A stretch of 64,000 bases of DNA from Phallus indusiatus. Lineage: Eukaryota; Basidiomycota; Agaricomycetes; Phallales; Phallaceae. Made by a program: the position numbers and the translations under genes. The notes beneath the pieces were generated by a model. The model did no database searches, was not told the DNA's origin, and worked only from the letters and a program-made list of their open reading frames with translations. How positions within the stretch are numbered: the first letter of the stretch is position 1; each line of letters begins with the position of its first letter. Positions 1 to 10,782 of this stretch are shown here, one piece after another. Location: positions 1,240,001 to 1,304,000 of the forward strand of contig JAQFWX010000011.1 in assembly GCA_027605045.1 (NCBI GenBank), written 5' to 3'.

Positions 1-446
1 GAGTGTACGTGCGTTGAAAGTTTGGAAATTTAATAAAATTACGATAGTCGTTGTAACAGGCTCATCTAAAGTATCAACCCCGGTGTATCTATTATGTACA
101 TAGAACATTTCATATCCACTGAGCCTTGAGAGGGAAGGGATTCACCTTGTTTCAAGCCGTAACCCGCCAACAGTCTTCTTAGTATTATTCGACGACGATG
201 ACAAGGCCGTTATATTCCCGGACAACCGCGCATTGGCTGCAGATGACTGCGTTTCCGAACGGTTCTCAGTGCTTTTGTTGATTGTTTCAACAGGTGTAAG
301 GACTGGCTGGGAGAATGCAGGCATTGATTCCTCATCAAATTCATCGTCGTCTGCGAAAGAGTTTTTATCAGTTCAAAAAAATCTAACCAGTTTACAGATC
401 TTGAAGTACCTGCGAGGATATACTTGGATGGACTCGGGTTTGACAT
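1..446 (-). CDS. YIP1-family membrane protein, N-terminal part, cut by the window edge
   Basis: Three joined exons are visible: 410-446, 146-350 and 43-88. The start ATG is at 444-446 and the protein begins MSNPSPSKYILADDDEFDE. Introns use gtacttc...ttcgcag and gtgaatc...aatag, and a third donor (gtaatt) follows at 42, so the gene continues off the left edge. The third exon reads YTGVDTLDEPVTTTI, which resembles the conserved stretch just before the membrane domain in YIP1/YIPF proteins, a family of multispanning Golgi/ER proteins that bind Rab GTPases. The visible part is an acidic and Ser/Asn-rich cytosolic tail; no membrane segment falls inside the window. The start lies 78 bp from the divergent IWS1 start. 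Family assignment rests on one short motif, so it is moderate; the splice model is stronger than the name. Confidence 0.6.
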
Positions 447-524
447 TCTGAATTCTTTGAACGTGTGCGGTGACGTCGTGACTTGGATTTAGGTCACACT
501 TATCAAGTATTCTCGCCACAAACC

Positions 525-1908
525 ATGGCATACCAGGTGGGCTTTTAGTTTCCACAAAGCTATTATACCACAATTAATGCTGCCTTGAATATCGCTGTTT
601 TAGAGCAAAAATATTGAGCGCGAAATTTTCGGCGGTTCCGATTCTGAGCTTTCAGATTTCGAAGGTATGCTACATCATTACGGCTTTGTCGCAATCTGTC
701 TCTTTACGAGTGTACAATAGAGCCCGTCCGCCGACTTCAACAGGATGAAGAATCCGCTAATGAATCAGGAGAGGACTATCAACAAGAAAGGCATGATAAA
801 CCTAGAAAGAAGAGGTTAGAAGACGCACAGCGTACTTCCCACAAACGTAAACGTAAAGTACGTACAGAACTTAACATTGAAGAAATGGACCCAGAAACAG
901 GTGAGAGCTATGATGTCTTAGTTCCTATTTTTGATGACACTAATGATTATTTTTACTAGCTCGCAAAGCTCAAATGGATCTTAAAATCGAATCAATATTA
1001 AAAACAAAGAAAGGAGTTCGGCCTAAAAAGCGCAAAAAGGACGCAGAGGAAGATGTGTTAGATCGTTTTGCGGATGAGGAAGTTTCCCGGCTGAAGGAGA
1101 CTATGATTTTAGCTGCCGAGGAAGACATAGCTTCGAACAGGGATCGTCTCCCAGCTACGTCTAAACTCAAGATGTTGCCACAAGTCGTAGAAATCCTTCA
1201 AAAGTATGCGTTTTTTTTTTGGATGGTCAAATTTGCATAGAACATCGAAATAACTCGTTCTTTTTTTCAAGAAATGGTTACGCTCAGTCAATTATTGACA
1301 ATAATCTTCTTGAAGGGGTACGACGTTGGCTTGAACCCCTTCCCGACAAATCGCTTCCTGCTCTCAACATCCAAACCGCTTTCTTCGACATATTAGGGAA
1401 GATGTACATCGACACTAACACCTTGAAGGATTCTCAGCTCGGTCGTATAGTTTTGTTCTATACGAAGTGTAAGCGTGTTACATCGGCTATCCAGCGACAG
1501 GCAGCCGCCCTTGTTTCTGTTTGGTCCCGACCCATCATTAAACGCTCTGCGTCTTATGTGAGTGGCGTTTAGTTGACTCTACATGTCATATACTTATTGT
1601 TATTGCTTTAGCGAGATCGTCATGTTCCTTTAGCTCCTGAAGATCCAGATGCTCCGATCAGACAAACGGAACGGCTTAACACCATTTTAGCTCGTGGTCG
1701 TCAGGAGAGTGAACGAGGACGTGTACGCAAAAATGCAGTTAGCATTCCACAGGCCGTTCTGGACACATACACCGTCGCACCTCGTCCCCTGGCAGGCGTC
1801 AAATCTAACCCAAGCGTTGACCAGGACGTAGCGCGAAGAAAACACAACGCTGAACGTCTCAGAGCGTTGACAAGGCGCATTGCACAGAATCAAAAAGGGG
1901 GCAAATAA
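525..1908 (+). CDS. IWS1: Transcription elongation factor IWS1/Spn1
   Basis: IWS1/Spn1 works with Spt6 and RNA polymerase II in transcript elongation and chromatin handling in the nucleus. Exons joined: a 12-nt first exon 525-536 (MAYQ), then from 604, 720, 960, 1274 and 1612 to the stop at 1906-1908, giving roughly 360 residues. The N-terminal part is acidic ([11 protein letters not shown]) followed by a Lys/Arg-rich stretch. The C-terminal half is the TFIIS N-terminal-like helical domain, with strongly conserved runs such as [35 protein letters not shown] and [11 protein letters not shown]. All introns are GT-AG and keep frame. The start choice rests on the only ATG that splices in frame into [11 protein letters not shown]. 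It shares a 78-bp upstream gap with the YIP1-family gene on the other strand. Family identification is very secure; the tiny first exon is inference. Confidence 0.93.
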
Positions 1909-1957
1909 TGGGGTGTTTTTCAAATACAATTTGTGTTTAACATTTCGTTCCTCATTA

Positions 1958-3580
1958 TCAATGTATGTGGACAGCAAGTCCTTGTAAGTTATTGAAGTCA
2001 AGGTTCCCTTAGTTTTGACGAATGAGCGCGCAAGTTTTTTTTTTTTGGTAAGAACATACCTGAAACCACATTAGTCTGAATATCATTCGCAAATTCAAAC
2101 TGCTGCAAAGGAGCTGCTGCTCCGGCACTTTTAAGAGTCATGACATTTACGGATCTCGTTCCAACCGCTAGAACATATAAAAAACTACAAATTGGTTAAA
2201 TCATAGCTTTACAGTGAGAGAGAATCACCTACTCTTGACCTCGAACCGTGGCAATTGCGTCGTCGAGGGTTGACGCATTGGCCCCTTGAGGGTATTGCTG
2301 AAGAACTGTACTTTGAAGTTCGCTGTTAATATGGACCTCTGTGACAAGGGATGTTCCGACGTCCTATGTCTCATCTTACTACAACGAGACGGTTAATATA
2401 TATAAATGATACTCACCGTCATATAGAAATTACCGGTTTCCTTGCTGTGAACGACCCAGCAAACAGCCTGTTCTCCCTTAACAGCAGTGACGGTACTCGG
2501 TGCGCCAGCAGATGTTAAACCGTCAAAGTCAAATACTTCGAAACCTGAGCCTGGATCTGTCGCGACGACAGCGTTCCGACCCGGAATCAGAGTCATTCCA
2601 AAAGGAAGTGCCCCTCCTTGAGATGGTGTGGAACGAATAAAATCTTCGGATAAGGCACCAGTAAAGGGATCGACGTCCCATGAGGCAATAAAACCCGGAC
2701 TAGCAGGAGAACCTTTAACAGTCGCGAAAAGTAAGGTTCCATCCTCACTAAATAAAACTTGTGAGACTGAGTTTTCAGGACCAGATGGCGGGGTAGAGAG
2801 ATCAAGGTTAAGGTATCGTTGAGTGTTCTGTATGGAGACTAGGCCAAATACATCGTCTTGTTTATAACAACTAAAGAAGAGAAACAGTCAGAGTTATGTG
2901 ATCTATCTTTGTAGACAATAGTCTGACTAACTTGACTCCGTTAACTCTACCCCCATTCAATACACAGACTTGGCCTGTTTTCCCGGACACAGAAATCGAA
3001 ACAGGAAAATCACCTCCAGAGCTGACAGGCTTTCCTATCATCGTCAGATGAGTAGGGTCCTTTTCGCTTACATGGAACATGACAACCGTATTGGATCCGG
3101 GCTGAAAAGATATCGTCTTCAGAATCACATAGCACCATCCTAGTTATCAAAATGTACATTTACTGCGAAAACGCGGCCCCCTGCAACTTGTATGGATCCC
3201 TGAGAGAACAATGCGTCAGGTCCAGTGGAGTTCCCATGTTGACCTAGATATAAATGCACGGTAATAGATACCTTCTATACTGTAAAATGGATGGAGATTT
3301 TTTTATACCTAAACCACCGGCCCAAATGGCGCGTCCGAAAGTCAAAGTTCCATCTGAGCCGATTGCATTGCTGATTATGAAGTTTCCCCATGGCTGATTG
3401 GTAAGGACTGTAAAAAAATAAGTCAATTATACCAAGTTCTGTGTCAACATACTTACAGTATACGGCCCCCGCCACAGAGTTGCTGGTAGACTTGGGTGCA
3501 GCAGCCTCAGGCTGCTGTAGAGGACTTGCCAGTGCAAAGCCCGACAGCGACAAGGCAACAAAATAGTGATTGAACTTCAT
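1958..3580 (-). CDS. Secreted lactonase-like beta-propeller protein (YbhE/3-carboxymuconate cyclase-like)
   Basis: The protein starts MKFNHYFVALSLSGFALAS, a clear cleavable signal peptide, and then shows repeated beta-propeller-like strands: GSDGTLTFGRAIWAGG, LFSEDGTLLFATVKGSP, NAVVATDPGSGFEVFDFDG. This pattern (day-like values, VHSKETGNFY, terminal NLQGLAVHIH) matches the fungal secreted family commonly annotated as isomerase YbhE or 3-carboxymuconate cyclase-like, whose exact substrate is generally unknown. At least six exons are joined by GT-AG introns of about 50-80 nt; the final short exon ends with TGA at 1958-1960. The length is about 400 residues, as expected. It is convergent with IWS1, with only about 50 bp between stops. 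The fold is well supported; an enzymatic role is not shown by the sequence. Confidence 0.8.
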
Positions 3581-4116
3581 GATTTACAGGTGAGAGTAGG
3601 CTATTGGGACACGATTCGTCCTTTGATAGACACTGGGACTGGGCATTTAGCCATTAAATAAATACATATCCATAGTTCTAAAAATATGTGGTGAATATAT
3701 GCCGTTATCAAGGGTCCGACGATGCAACGGACTCACGTTAGGATGCTGTCCCTCCCGTCGCATGATGTCCAAGACTTGTCCATTTGCTTCCTATCGCTTA
3801 TAATTGCTCCGAAGTACTGTGTATTTAAGCAATGCGGTACTCGGCCCTAACGGGCCCTTAGTTTAGTCACGAGAAAGCCACGTCCAGTTTTACATACCCT
3901 AATATTTAATAGTTCTTTTTTCTACTTGCTCAGAAGTCAGAACGCTTCTACGGCGAGACCACTTCAAAGAATCACAATTAATAAGATCACGCGACCCTGC
4001 GTATACGCCTCGAACTCAGGTAAATATCCGGTAAGTGTGAAATCTTCGGGGAAATCATTCATATATGTTTTTGACACGGATGACGAACGACCAAAGTAGG
4101 ATATGACAAATTACTT
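3581..4116. other. Intergenic, 536 bp
   Basis: Upstream region of the secreted propeller gene and downstream region of the taspase gene. I see no coding exon. It has a GC-rich patch near 3840-3860 (a short palindrome-like ggccctaacgggcc) and otherwise unremarkable AT-rich sequence. Confidence 0.5.
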
Positions 4117-5748
4117 TCACATTTTGCACCAAGGAATTACCGTGAGAAAACATGAGGGTTTGCCTTCTTTGTCATTAATAGGTCCGTAACGACTCTCCTG
4201 GCGCAAAATCACGCTCTACAAAAAAAATATCAGCCATTGTGGTGAACAATCGAAAAAAAAATATCGAATCTCACCTGGGGTCGCGGATTTTCTGAGGAAA
4301 TATATCCGATAGCCATGCTTGGAGCATTGAAGATACACCAGAGTCTGACTACTATCAAAAAAATTAGAATATTCATTTTGAGAGGGAACGAGTCATTCAC
4401 CACCTTCGTCGGGCTCCCGGCTCAGCAAAACGGCGCCCGCGCTGGTAGAACAATTGATTTTGGAGCATGCGCCTATAAGATAATTTGAGCCGTACTGCTA
4501 ATAACTGGAGTTTGAGACAGACCGGCAAGCTCTTCGTCAAATATCTGGACAAGGGCTTCTTCAGGCTCGTCAGCCGAATCCAGTGTTTCACATAATTTGC
4601 GAGCCAAATTAAGCCGGATAATGGCTTCTCCAGTACCTTTTCAAATGTTCACAAGTCACAAAATAGATCGAAGAATTGAAAATTCACCTGTCACGCTGCA
4701 TGCAATACGACGGACATTGTCTGCCCAACATCCCGCACCAAATACAGAAGCCTGAGGGGTGAGAAAGGTCGTCATTACTAAGGCGCGATGAATTTAAAAA
4801 TGTACCACGACACCTCGCCGAGTCTCCCTGCAATCTTATGAAGAATACCGCCGCTGTGAGAATCTGGGCTCAATGTTTCGTTCGTTCGCGAAGACCCGAA
4901 ATATGAACTATGATTACCTGGATACTCCTGCGGCCACATGGCCTTTGCGATCTAAGGCAACAGCGCCGACAGTATCATGTACCAGGGAAGCCAGTATCTG
5001 TTCGTTTTCGCAAAGGGATTGATTAATTCTTCCCTTCCAATAACTCCAGTCTCTCTCGGCTCGAGGCGATACCAACATCTCAGGATCTACGGTAGCGAGT
5101 TTCCTGGCAACTGCGAAATCGTAGGCACCTTTCCCAACCAGCGTCCTGTTTTGATACATCAGTTATTACAACTGCATCTGTGCCATATAACACACATCGG
5201 TGGGATTCTCCCTAATGGGTCATCAATCAAGGAGTGGTTAAGAATAGCCCTGGCAACGGTGATAGGATTGGGAATTCCTAATAAAATCAACCATAAGACA
5301 AATCTCTGATCGGTACGTGTTGAAAGGAGCCGTCTAATACCAGACAAAGCCCCTACGCTTCCAAAATTTTGTAAACCGTCCATAATGGCGGCGTCGCACT
5401 CGACTTTGCCGGTTTCCGAAAGATTCGACCCATATCCTGTAAGACCATAACCATAACGACAAGGGTTAAACGTTTGAAAGCCCAGCAGAATAAGGACAAA
5501 TAACCTACCAGCATTTAATGGTTCTGCATCTTCCAATGTAACAATGGCCTTTTCAACAGCATCAAGAGATATTGCTCCCTGTTCGAGCATTGACAGGGCC
5601 TTCAAGCAAGCCCTGCCAGAGCAATTAGGAAAACGCAACTTGAGCTCAAGTTAAAAAAGCTCAACTTCCTAAGGTATTTCAGTACGGCCTTCTCACTCTC
5701 GTATGAATGAAATCCGGCACCTCCGTGAACCACGACATAAAAGCTCAT
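4117..5748 (-). CDS. Taspase-1-like threonine endopeptidase (asparaginase-2 family)
   Basis: Members of this Ntn-hydrolase family self-cleave before a threonine that becomes the catalytic nucleophile; taspase-1 cuts after Asp in nuclear regulators, whereas sister families hydrolyse asparagine or glycosyl-asparagine. The start MSFYVVVHGGAG is the typical N terminus. Downstream come GYGSNLSETGKVECDAAIMD, NPITVARAIL, then the active-site segment HDTVGAVALDRKGHVAAGVS with the D-T cleavage site. The glycine-rich SSGG and GTGEAIIR motifs follow. I joined about eight exons with GT-AG introns, the last ending ESRYGPINDKEGKPSCF...CKM with a stop at 4117-4119. The TG-x-GEAIIR pattern and longer tail fit taspase better than L-asparaginase. 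An earlier in-frame ATG exists but MSFYVVV is the conserved start. Its start is 97 bp from the divergent PDI gene. Confidence 0.87.
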
Positions 5749-5845
5749 GAGCGCTGGTGCTGATGGGGACTCGGAGCCAACTCGGAGCCCATAAGTAAGC
5801 GCCCACTTATACGTGTCACTCTCTCCCTTGTTTTCGTTCGATATC

Positions 5846-7727
5846 ATGTTACTAGCAAAGTCACTCCTAGCAGTGGCGGCGGGTCTATTGGCATTAGTAC
5901 ACGCGTCGAATGTTGTGGAACTACAGGCCGCTGATTTTGACAAAACCATTGGAACGGGAACTCCAGCTCTTGTAGAGTTGTAAGATCGCAGGTTACTCAA
6001 ATGCGCAGCGATTTTCTGATTGTAATCATTCTTTTTTTTTTCAGCTATGCTCCCTGGTGGTATGTTTTTCCTTGATGCATCTAAGCAACTTATAACGATC
6101 GGATAACAGTGGACATTGTAAAGTAAAGTCGTGAAATGATGTTCGTGTGTGGCGCAACAGCTAACGCGCTGTTATCAACAGAACCTCGCCCCTACATATG
6201 AACTATTAGCTGATGCCTATGCACACTCTTCTGACGTCATTATTGCCAAGGTCGATGCAGATGCAGAAAAAGAGCTAGCGTGCGTCAAGTCACCCACATT
6301 TATTTGTCGTAAAACCTCACTCAGTTTGGACCTGCAGGGGCCGCTTCGGCGTAAAAGGATACCCCAGTGAGTCTGGCATAATTCCAAACACTGTTTAATT
6401 TTTACTTTTCATTGCGTAGCTTTGAAATGGTTTTCCAAAGACGGCATTCCAGAGGATTATTCAGGAGGAAGAGAATTACAAAATTTGGCCGATTTGTAAG
6501 TAACGTTTTACTTTTATAATCTCAACCTTTCCTGACGTTGGGGTTTCATCAGTGTGACCCAGAAGTCTCAGGTTAAATCGAAGATTAAGCCGCCACCGCC
6601 ATCTGCTGTCACCCAATTGAATTACCTGACTTTGGAGGAGACAATCAATGTACGCGGTTCGATCCTACTCTTCTTACATCTATCCCTCTGTTATGATAAA
6701 TATCAACTCCTTACTCGTGCATAGGATCCTACAAAGGATGTCATGGTTGCATTCACAGCATCGTGGTGGTATGTCTTTACAAGTTCGCGTCCCTCTATTT
6801 TTTCCTAATTTCATTTTAGTGGTCACTGCAAATCTCTCAAGCCGACATATGAGAAAGGCATGTCTTCGCATGCAAATATGTCATCATTGTGTCGTATATG
6901 CCTAATGATTTGCTCTTAGTCGCAAACAACTACAAAAGCGAACATGGTGTGAGCAGACAATTTGAAATGATAAAGGTGGAACGGTCTCCTTAAAAATAAA
7001 ATTCCATTAGATCATCATCGCCAACTTTGAATGCGATGCAGAGCCTAACAAGCCATTGGCCGAACAACATGGCATCAAATCGTTTCCCACTCTCAAATTT
7101 TACCCCAAAGGCAGTGACAAAACACCCATTGTACGTCTTCATGTCTTATCCAAATATCCTGACGGCTGAATTGTGTGTAACGTCAGGCGTACGAGCAAGG
7201 GAGAAGTGAACAAGATTTCCTCAATTTCATAAATGAGCAAACTGGTGCCCATCGTACAGTAAACGGTGGCTTAAACGATCAAGTTAGTTTTCAGTATTCT
7301 CATCGCTTTGATCTTATTCCGGTATTAGGCTGGTCGCAATTCAAAACTGGATGAATATGCCAGAAAGTTTTTTAGTTCTTCACCGGCCAACCGCCGATCC
7401 ATATATGAAGATGTGAAAGGTCTGGAAGAAGAGATTATTCGTGGCAGTGAACATTATATTCGAGCCATGGAGAAAGTCCTCAACGGCACCACAGATTACG
7501 TTGAAAAAGAGCTCAAACGGTGCATAGATTTATTTCATTACGAAAGTGTCTACTGTTCTGATAATCAATATTTTTTTAGGTTGAGCGCACTGCTGGAGAA
7601 GCAGACCTTGTCAGATCAAAAACTTGATCAGATAAAAATGAAAGCGAACGTTCTTTACGCTTTCACAGAGAAGGAGCTGCCAAGCGAGAGTAAAGATACC
7701 GACCCACCAGTAAAAGATGAGCTGTAA
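5846..7727 (+). CDS. Protein disulfide isomerase, ERp38 type (two thioredoxin domains plus ERp29-like tail)
   Basis: The product would form and rearrange disulfide bonds in the ER lumen. It opens with a signal peptide (MLLAKSLLAVAAGLLALVHA). Thioredoxin domain a carries YAPWCGHCKNLAP, domain a' carries TASWCGHCKSLKP, and the C-terminal helical ERp29c/D domain begins near AGRNSKLDEYARKFF and continues through RAMEKVLNGTTDYVEKEL. The protein ends VKDEL, a KDEL-type ER-retention signal, at the stop 7725-7727. About 380 residues. I joined some eleven exons; both CGHCK motifs are split by introns at the same place (after TGG TG), suggesting the internal domain duplication kept an ancestral intron. 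One intron (6858-6919) has a GC donor. Ordering and length match fungal ERp38 proteins. Divergent from the taspase-like gene with a 97-bp shared promoter. Confidence 0.95.
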
Positions 7728-8081
7728 ATAACATTAGTTGTTGCTATCAGGTGTTGCGTTTTCACTTCCCGGTTGTTTAATTTATCTTGCACTGTTTCAC
7801 ACATGTCGAAGTCGTGAGAGATTTCCTTTTGAACGGCACATGGATCTAAGAATTTGATCAGTTAATAATGTTAAGCCACACACACACACATGTGGTGGTA
7901 TATGTACTCTAAACGTTCCGGTGATTCCGAAAAGCCAACTTTGGTATTGCTTAGGCAGGCAGGTGTAATAGGTTTATGCCCCTTTCCGTCGCGCGAGCTG
8001 CTTCATCGCTGAGCACGAGTTGTTAATTTACTCATAGATTCTACTGCTACCATCCTTTCACGAGCAGACCCCACTTGGAAG
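7728..8081. other. Intergenic with a short CA microsatellite
   Basis: 354 bp between the PDI stop and the glutathione peroxidase start. A (CA)n run at about 7876-7889 is followed by tgtgg, so it can fold back on itself. No coding signal seen. Confidence 0.6.
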
Positions 8082-8990
8082 ATGTCGACGTTTTATAGCT
8101 TAAAGGCAGACAAACCAGATGGAACCCAACTCGACTTCTCGGAATTTAAAGGAAAAGTTGTCCTTATAGTCAATGTCGCATCTGAATGGTAGGCGATGAT
8201 TTGGAAAAAACTGATTAAACGAGTCTGCTCACATTTCATGCTGAATCGACAGTGGATTCACTAAGCAATATGCAGGTATGGTCGCGACTTCGTAGGGAAC
8301 TATCTTCTACATCTGACTTGTATTATGATACTATTCGTCAACCATGCTATCTCGCTAGCTCTTCAGAGTTTGTATGATAAGTACAAGGAAAAAGATTTTG
8401 TTATCGTCGGCTTTCCCTGCAATCAAGTAAGTAGTACTACTCCATTATGAAAAAGCAATGAGCTTACTATGTTAGTTTGGCGGACAAGAGCCGGGAACAG
8501 ACGAAGAGATAGCTCAAGTAAGTACTATAACACATCATTTTGAATCGGTGTATAATTACCTCCGGCAAGTTTTGTAGTAAAAATCACGGAGTCACATTTC
8601 CATTGGTGAAAAAATCTGAAGTTAATGGTGATCATACGAACGAGGTACCAAGAATACTATTACTAGTAGAATGACCCCCAACTAAGACCTGATCATGACT
8701 AGGTATTCAAATACCTGAAGAAGGAGAAGGCGGGAATTCTTGGTCTTACGCGAATAAAGTAGGTCTTGTCATTTACACTCTCGCATTGTATGTGACTCAT
8801 CTATGTTTTCATTGTTTATAGGTGGAATTTTGAAAAGGTGATTGTTGTTCAAGTACTTACCAACGTCATCTCAGTTTTGATCTTTTCTTCGCCACAGTTC
8901 CTCATCGACCGAGAGGGAAAGGTCGTCAATCGATACATGAGCACGACAACTCCTGAAGATATCGACAAAGATGTTGCCGCTCTTCTCTGA
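8082..8990 (+). CDS. Glutathione peroxidase-like thiol peroxidase
   Basis: Fungal GPx proteins reduce peroxides, usually with thioredoxin as donor, and can signal oxidant levels. The start MSTFYSLKADKPDGTQLDF leads to the three family signatures: NVASECGFTKQY with the peroxidatic Cys, IVGFPCNQFGGQEPG, and WNFEKFLIDREGKVVNRY. The catalytic tetrad positions (Cys, Gln in FGGQEP, Trp and Asn in KWNFEKF) are all present. Peroxidatic residue is TGT, built across an intron, so this is a cysteine and not a selenocysteine enzyme. Eight exons are joined by GT-AG introns; the exon beginning FCSKNHGVTF uses an aag acceptor at about 8570. About 160 residues, the normal length, no signal peptide, stop TGA 8988-8990. 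Confidence 0.95.
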
Positions 8991-9413
8991 AATTTCCCAG
9001 CTTCTGTAATTACTTGGGGCACTTATACTCATATACTAGTACTAGGTTGGGAATACATATAGAAAACTTGTTTTGATCTATCTGCCTTTATCCGCTCAAC
9101 CAACGCTCAACGCAATCATAACACATCCAGATAAGACTGACCGAACCAGACTTGTATACACCACATCCTTATAGGATACCCAAGAACAGAAGCGACACAA
9201 AAATGACGGATAAGTATAGGGGCGTAAACATATTACCAGGAGTGTCATTCAAATTTTTGGGGGCTGTTCAATTCGAAAATCAAGTCGAAATCTTTCATTA
9301 CATAATGTTACCATACGGTTTGTCCAGTGACCGCATTATACGTCATACGACCGGGAGCCTCAAAATGTAGCAGCCATGGAGTGTGTGGGCACAATTCAAC
9401 TTCGCTACAAGAA
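8991..9413. other. Intergenic, 423 bp
   Basis: Region between the glutathione peroxidase stop and the Sfk1-like gene. A 72-codon open frame exists at 9152-9370 but shows no family resemblance and no splice continuity; it probably is chance. Likely terminator plus promoter. Confidence 0.4.
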
Positions 9414-10499
9414 ATGAATATCAGTATATTCAAGTTGAGCCCTCTAGTCCCTGCGTTGGGAGCTGTTACATGGTGTGGTGAGTTGAGTTTAGATATCATC
9501 CAGTTTGGAACTTCTTGCTAACTGATCAATGATTTTCTGTATGCAAATTATAGGCGGGCTACTAGCGATGATAATAACGTGGGCCGCAGAAGGAAAACCT
9601 CATTATGCTTCCCAAGAGGGAACTATACCCTGTAGGTGCACTCTTCCAATAATCAAGAAGCTGTAGTCTCACATTTGACAAGTCATTTCTGATATCGGGG
9701 CTGCGAATTTGAAACCATTGTTTATCGCCATCTGTTCAGTGACTGCTGTCATGTTTATCCTCTCCTTAGTTTTAGAACGATGGTATCGACATTCAGGGCG
9801 GTTGCTGCCAAACATGTACCGAAGGGAGAAAACGTTCGCTATATTGTCCATACTCGGTGCAACCATGGGAGGTGTATCGCTAATTTTACTGTCTATATTT
9901 GATACTGCGAGGCACCAAAAAGTGCACAGGGCATTTTTGGTGAGCATTGACATAGTCGGTTTCCGCTTGGATTATGGTTGACGCAAGAACATATTGTTGA
10001 TCGCTAGCTAATATTTATGGTGGGAGTGGCCTTGTCTGCGATTTTTACATGTCTTGAGGTGAATTAAAGATGGTTTGTCTCCCAGAAATATCAGACTGAC
10101 TTCGACTACTATAGTTTCGATGGCTCAATAAAGCCCATGCAAAGCCCAAACAGCTGCGAATATCCTATGTCTTCAAGGCGATCATTGTCTTTGTCCTTGT
10201 TTGTTTATCCATCGGTTTCGGAGGTGCGCTAGATGCGAGGCATAATGCTGCGGGTAACATTCTTCTATTTGTCAAAATCGCAGTGAAGATGATTTTAACC
10301 AATCTTTGCAGCTGTCCTAGAATGGGTCATTGGATATGGCTTCACATTTTATTTACTGACGTTTGTTATTGATCTGCTCATCATGGAAGAGAAAGTAGAA
10401 GATGGAGAGAGCTTATGGTACAATCGCAATCGCGACAATGCCACAATTGGCGCACATCCGCCGGGGTCAAACCACACCATGCGTGCCGCGGGCTATTGA
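9414..10499 (+). CDS. Frag1/DRAM/Sfk1-family multispanning membrane protein
   Basis: This family (PGAP2, DRAM, yeast Sfk1) has six membrane segments and acts at the plasma membrane or in lysosome/GPI-anchor biology. The start MNISIFKLSPLVPALGAV leads into a first membrane segment, then an extracytoplasmic loop containing IPFISDIGAANLKPLF, which is the family's hallmark (P-x-I-S-D). Further hydrophobic segments include FIAICSVTAVMFILSLVL, ILGATMGGVSLILLSIF, LIFMVGVALSAIFTCLEF, VFKAIIVFVLVCLSIGF and VLEWVIGYGFTFYLLTFVID. A polar tail follows and ends MRAAGY at stop 10497-10499. Six exons, GT-AG introns, about 270 residues. The precise job cannot be read from the sequence; Sfk1-like regulation of phosphoinositide signalling is one possibility. 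Confidence 0.85.
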
Positions 10500-10782
10500 T
10501 GTATGGAAATGAACTAAACTTGCGGACCTATGATTTGTTACAACTGCAAATTGTCTAATAATATCATTTCTTATCTTACCTACATGTGTAATCTTCATTC
10601 ACACGCGGTTTGCGCTCATTTTTAGCCTGCTCTGCCGTGACCCCGGCGGCCAGTGAACCTTCCCCAGAAACATGTGCTGACCGCGCTGTTGACAAGCAAC
10701 CAGTGTAAGCCAGTATAACATACTTATATTTATTCTATACACCCACATATCTATCTATTCCTTGTACTCTTATTCTCAAACG
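10500..10782. promoter_or_regulatory. Upstream region of the first MFS transporter
   Basis: 283 bp without coding signal. An AT-rich stretch (acttatatttattctatac, about 10723-10741) lies roughly 45 bp before the ATG and is a plausible TATA-like core promoter. This is inference from position and composition only. Confidence 0.35.

Noticed and set aside
373..573. Open frame on the minus strand beginning with a non-ATG codon (contains KCDLNPSHDVTAHVQRIQN)
   Set aside because: It overlaps the first exon of the YIP1-family gene in another frame, begins with TTG, and cannot be spliced in frame to the downstream exon; it also covers the start exon of IWS1 on the other strand.
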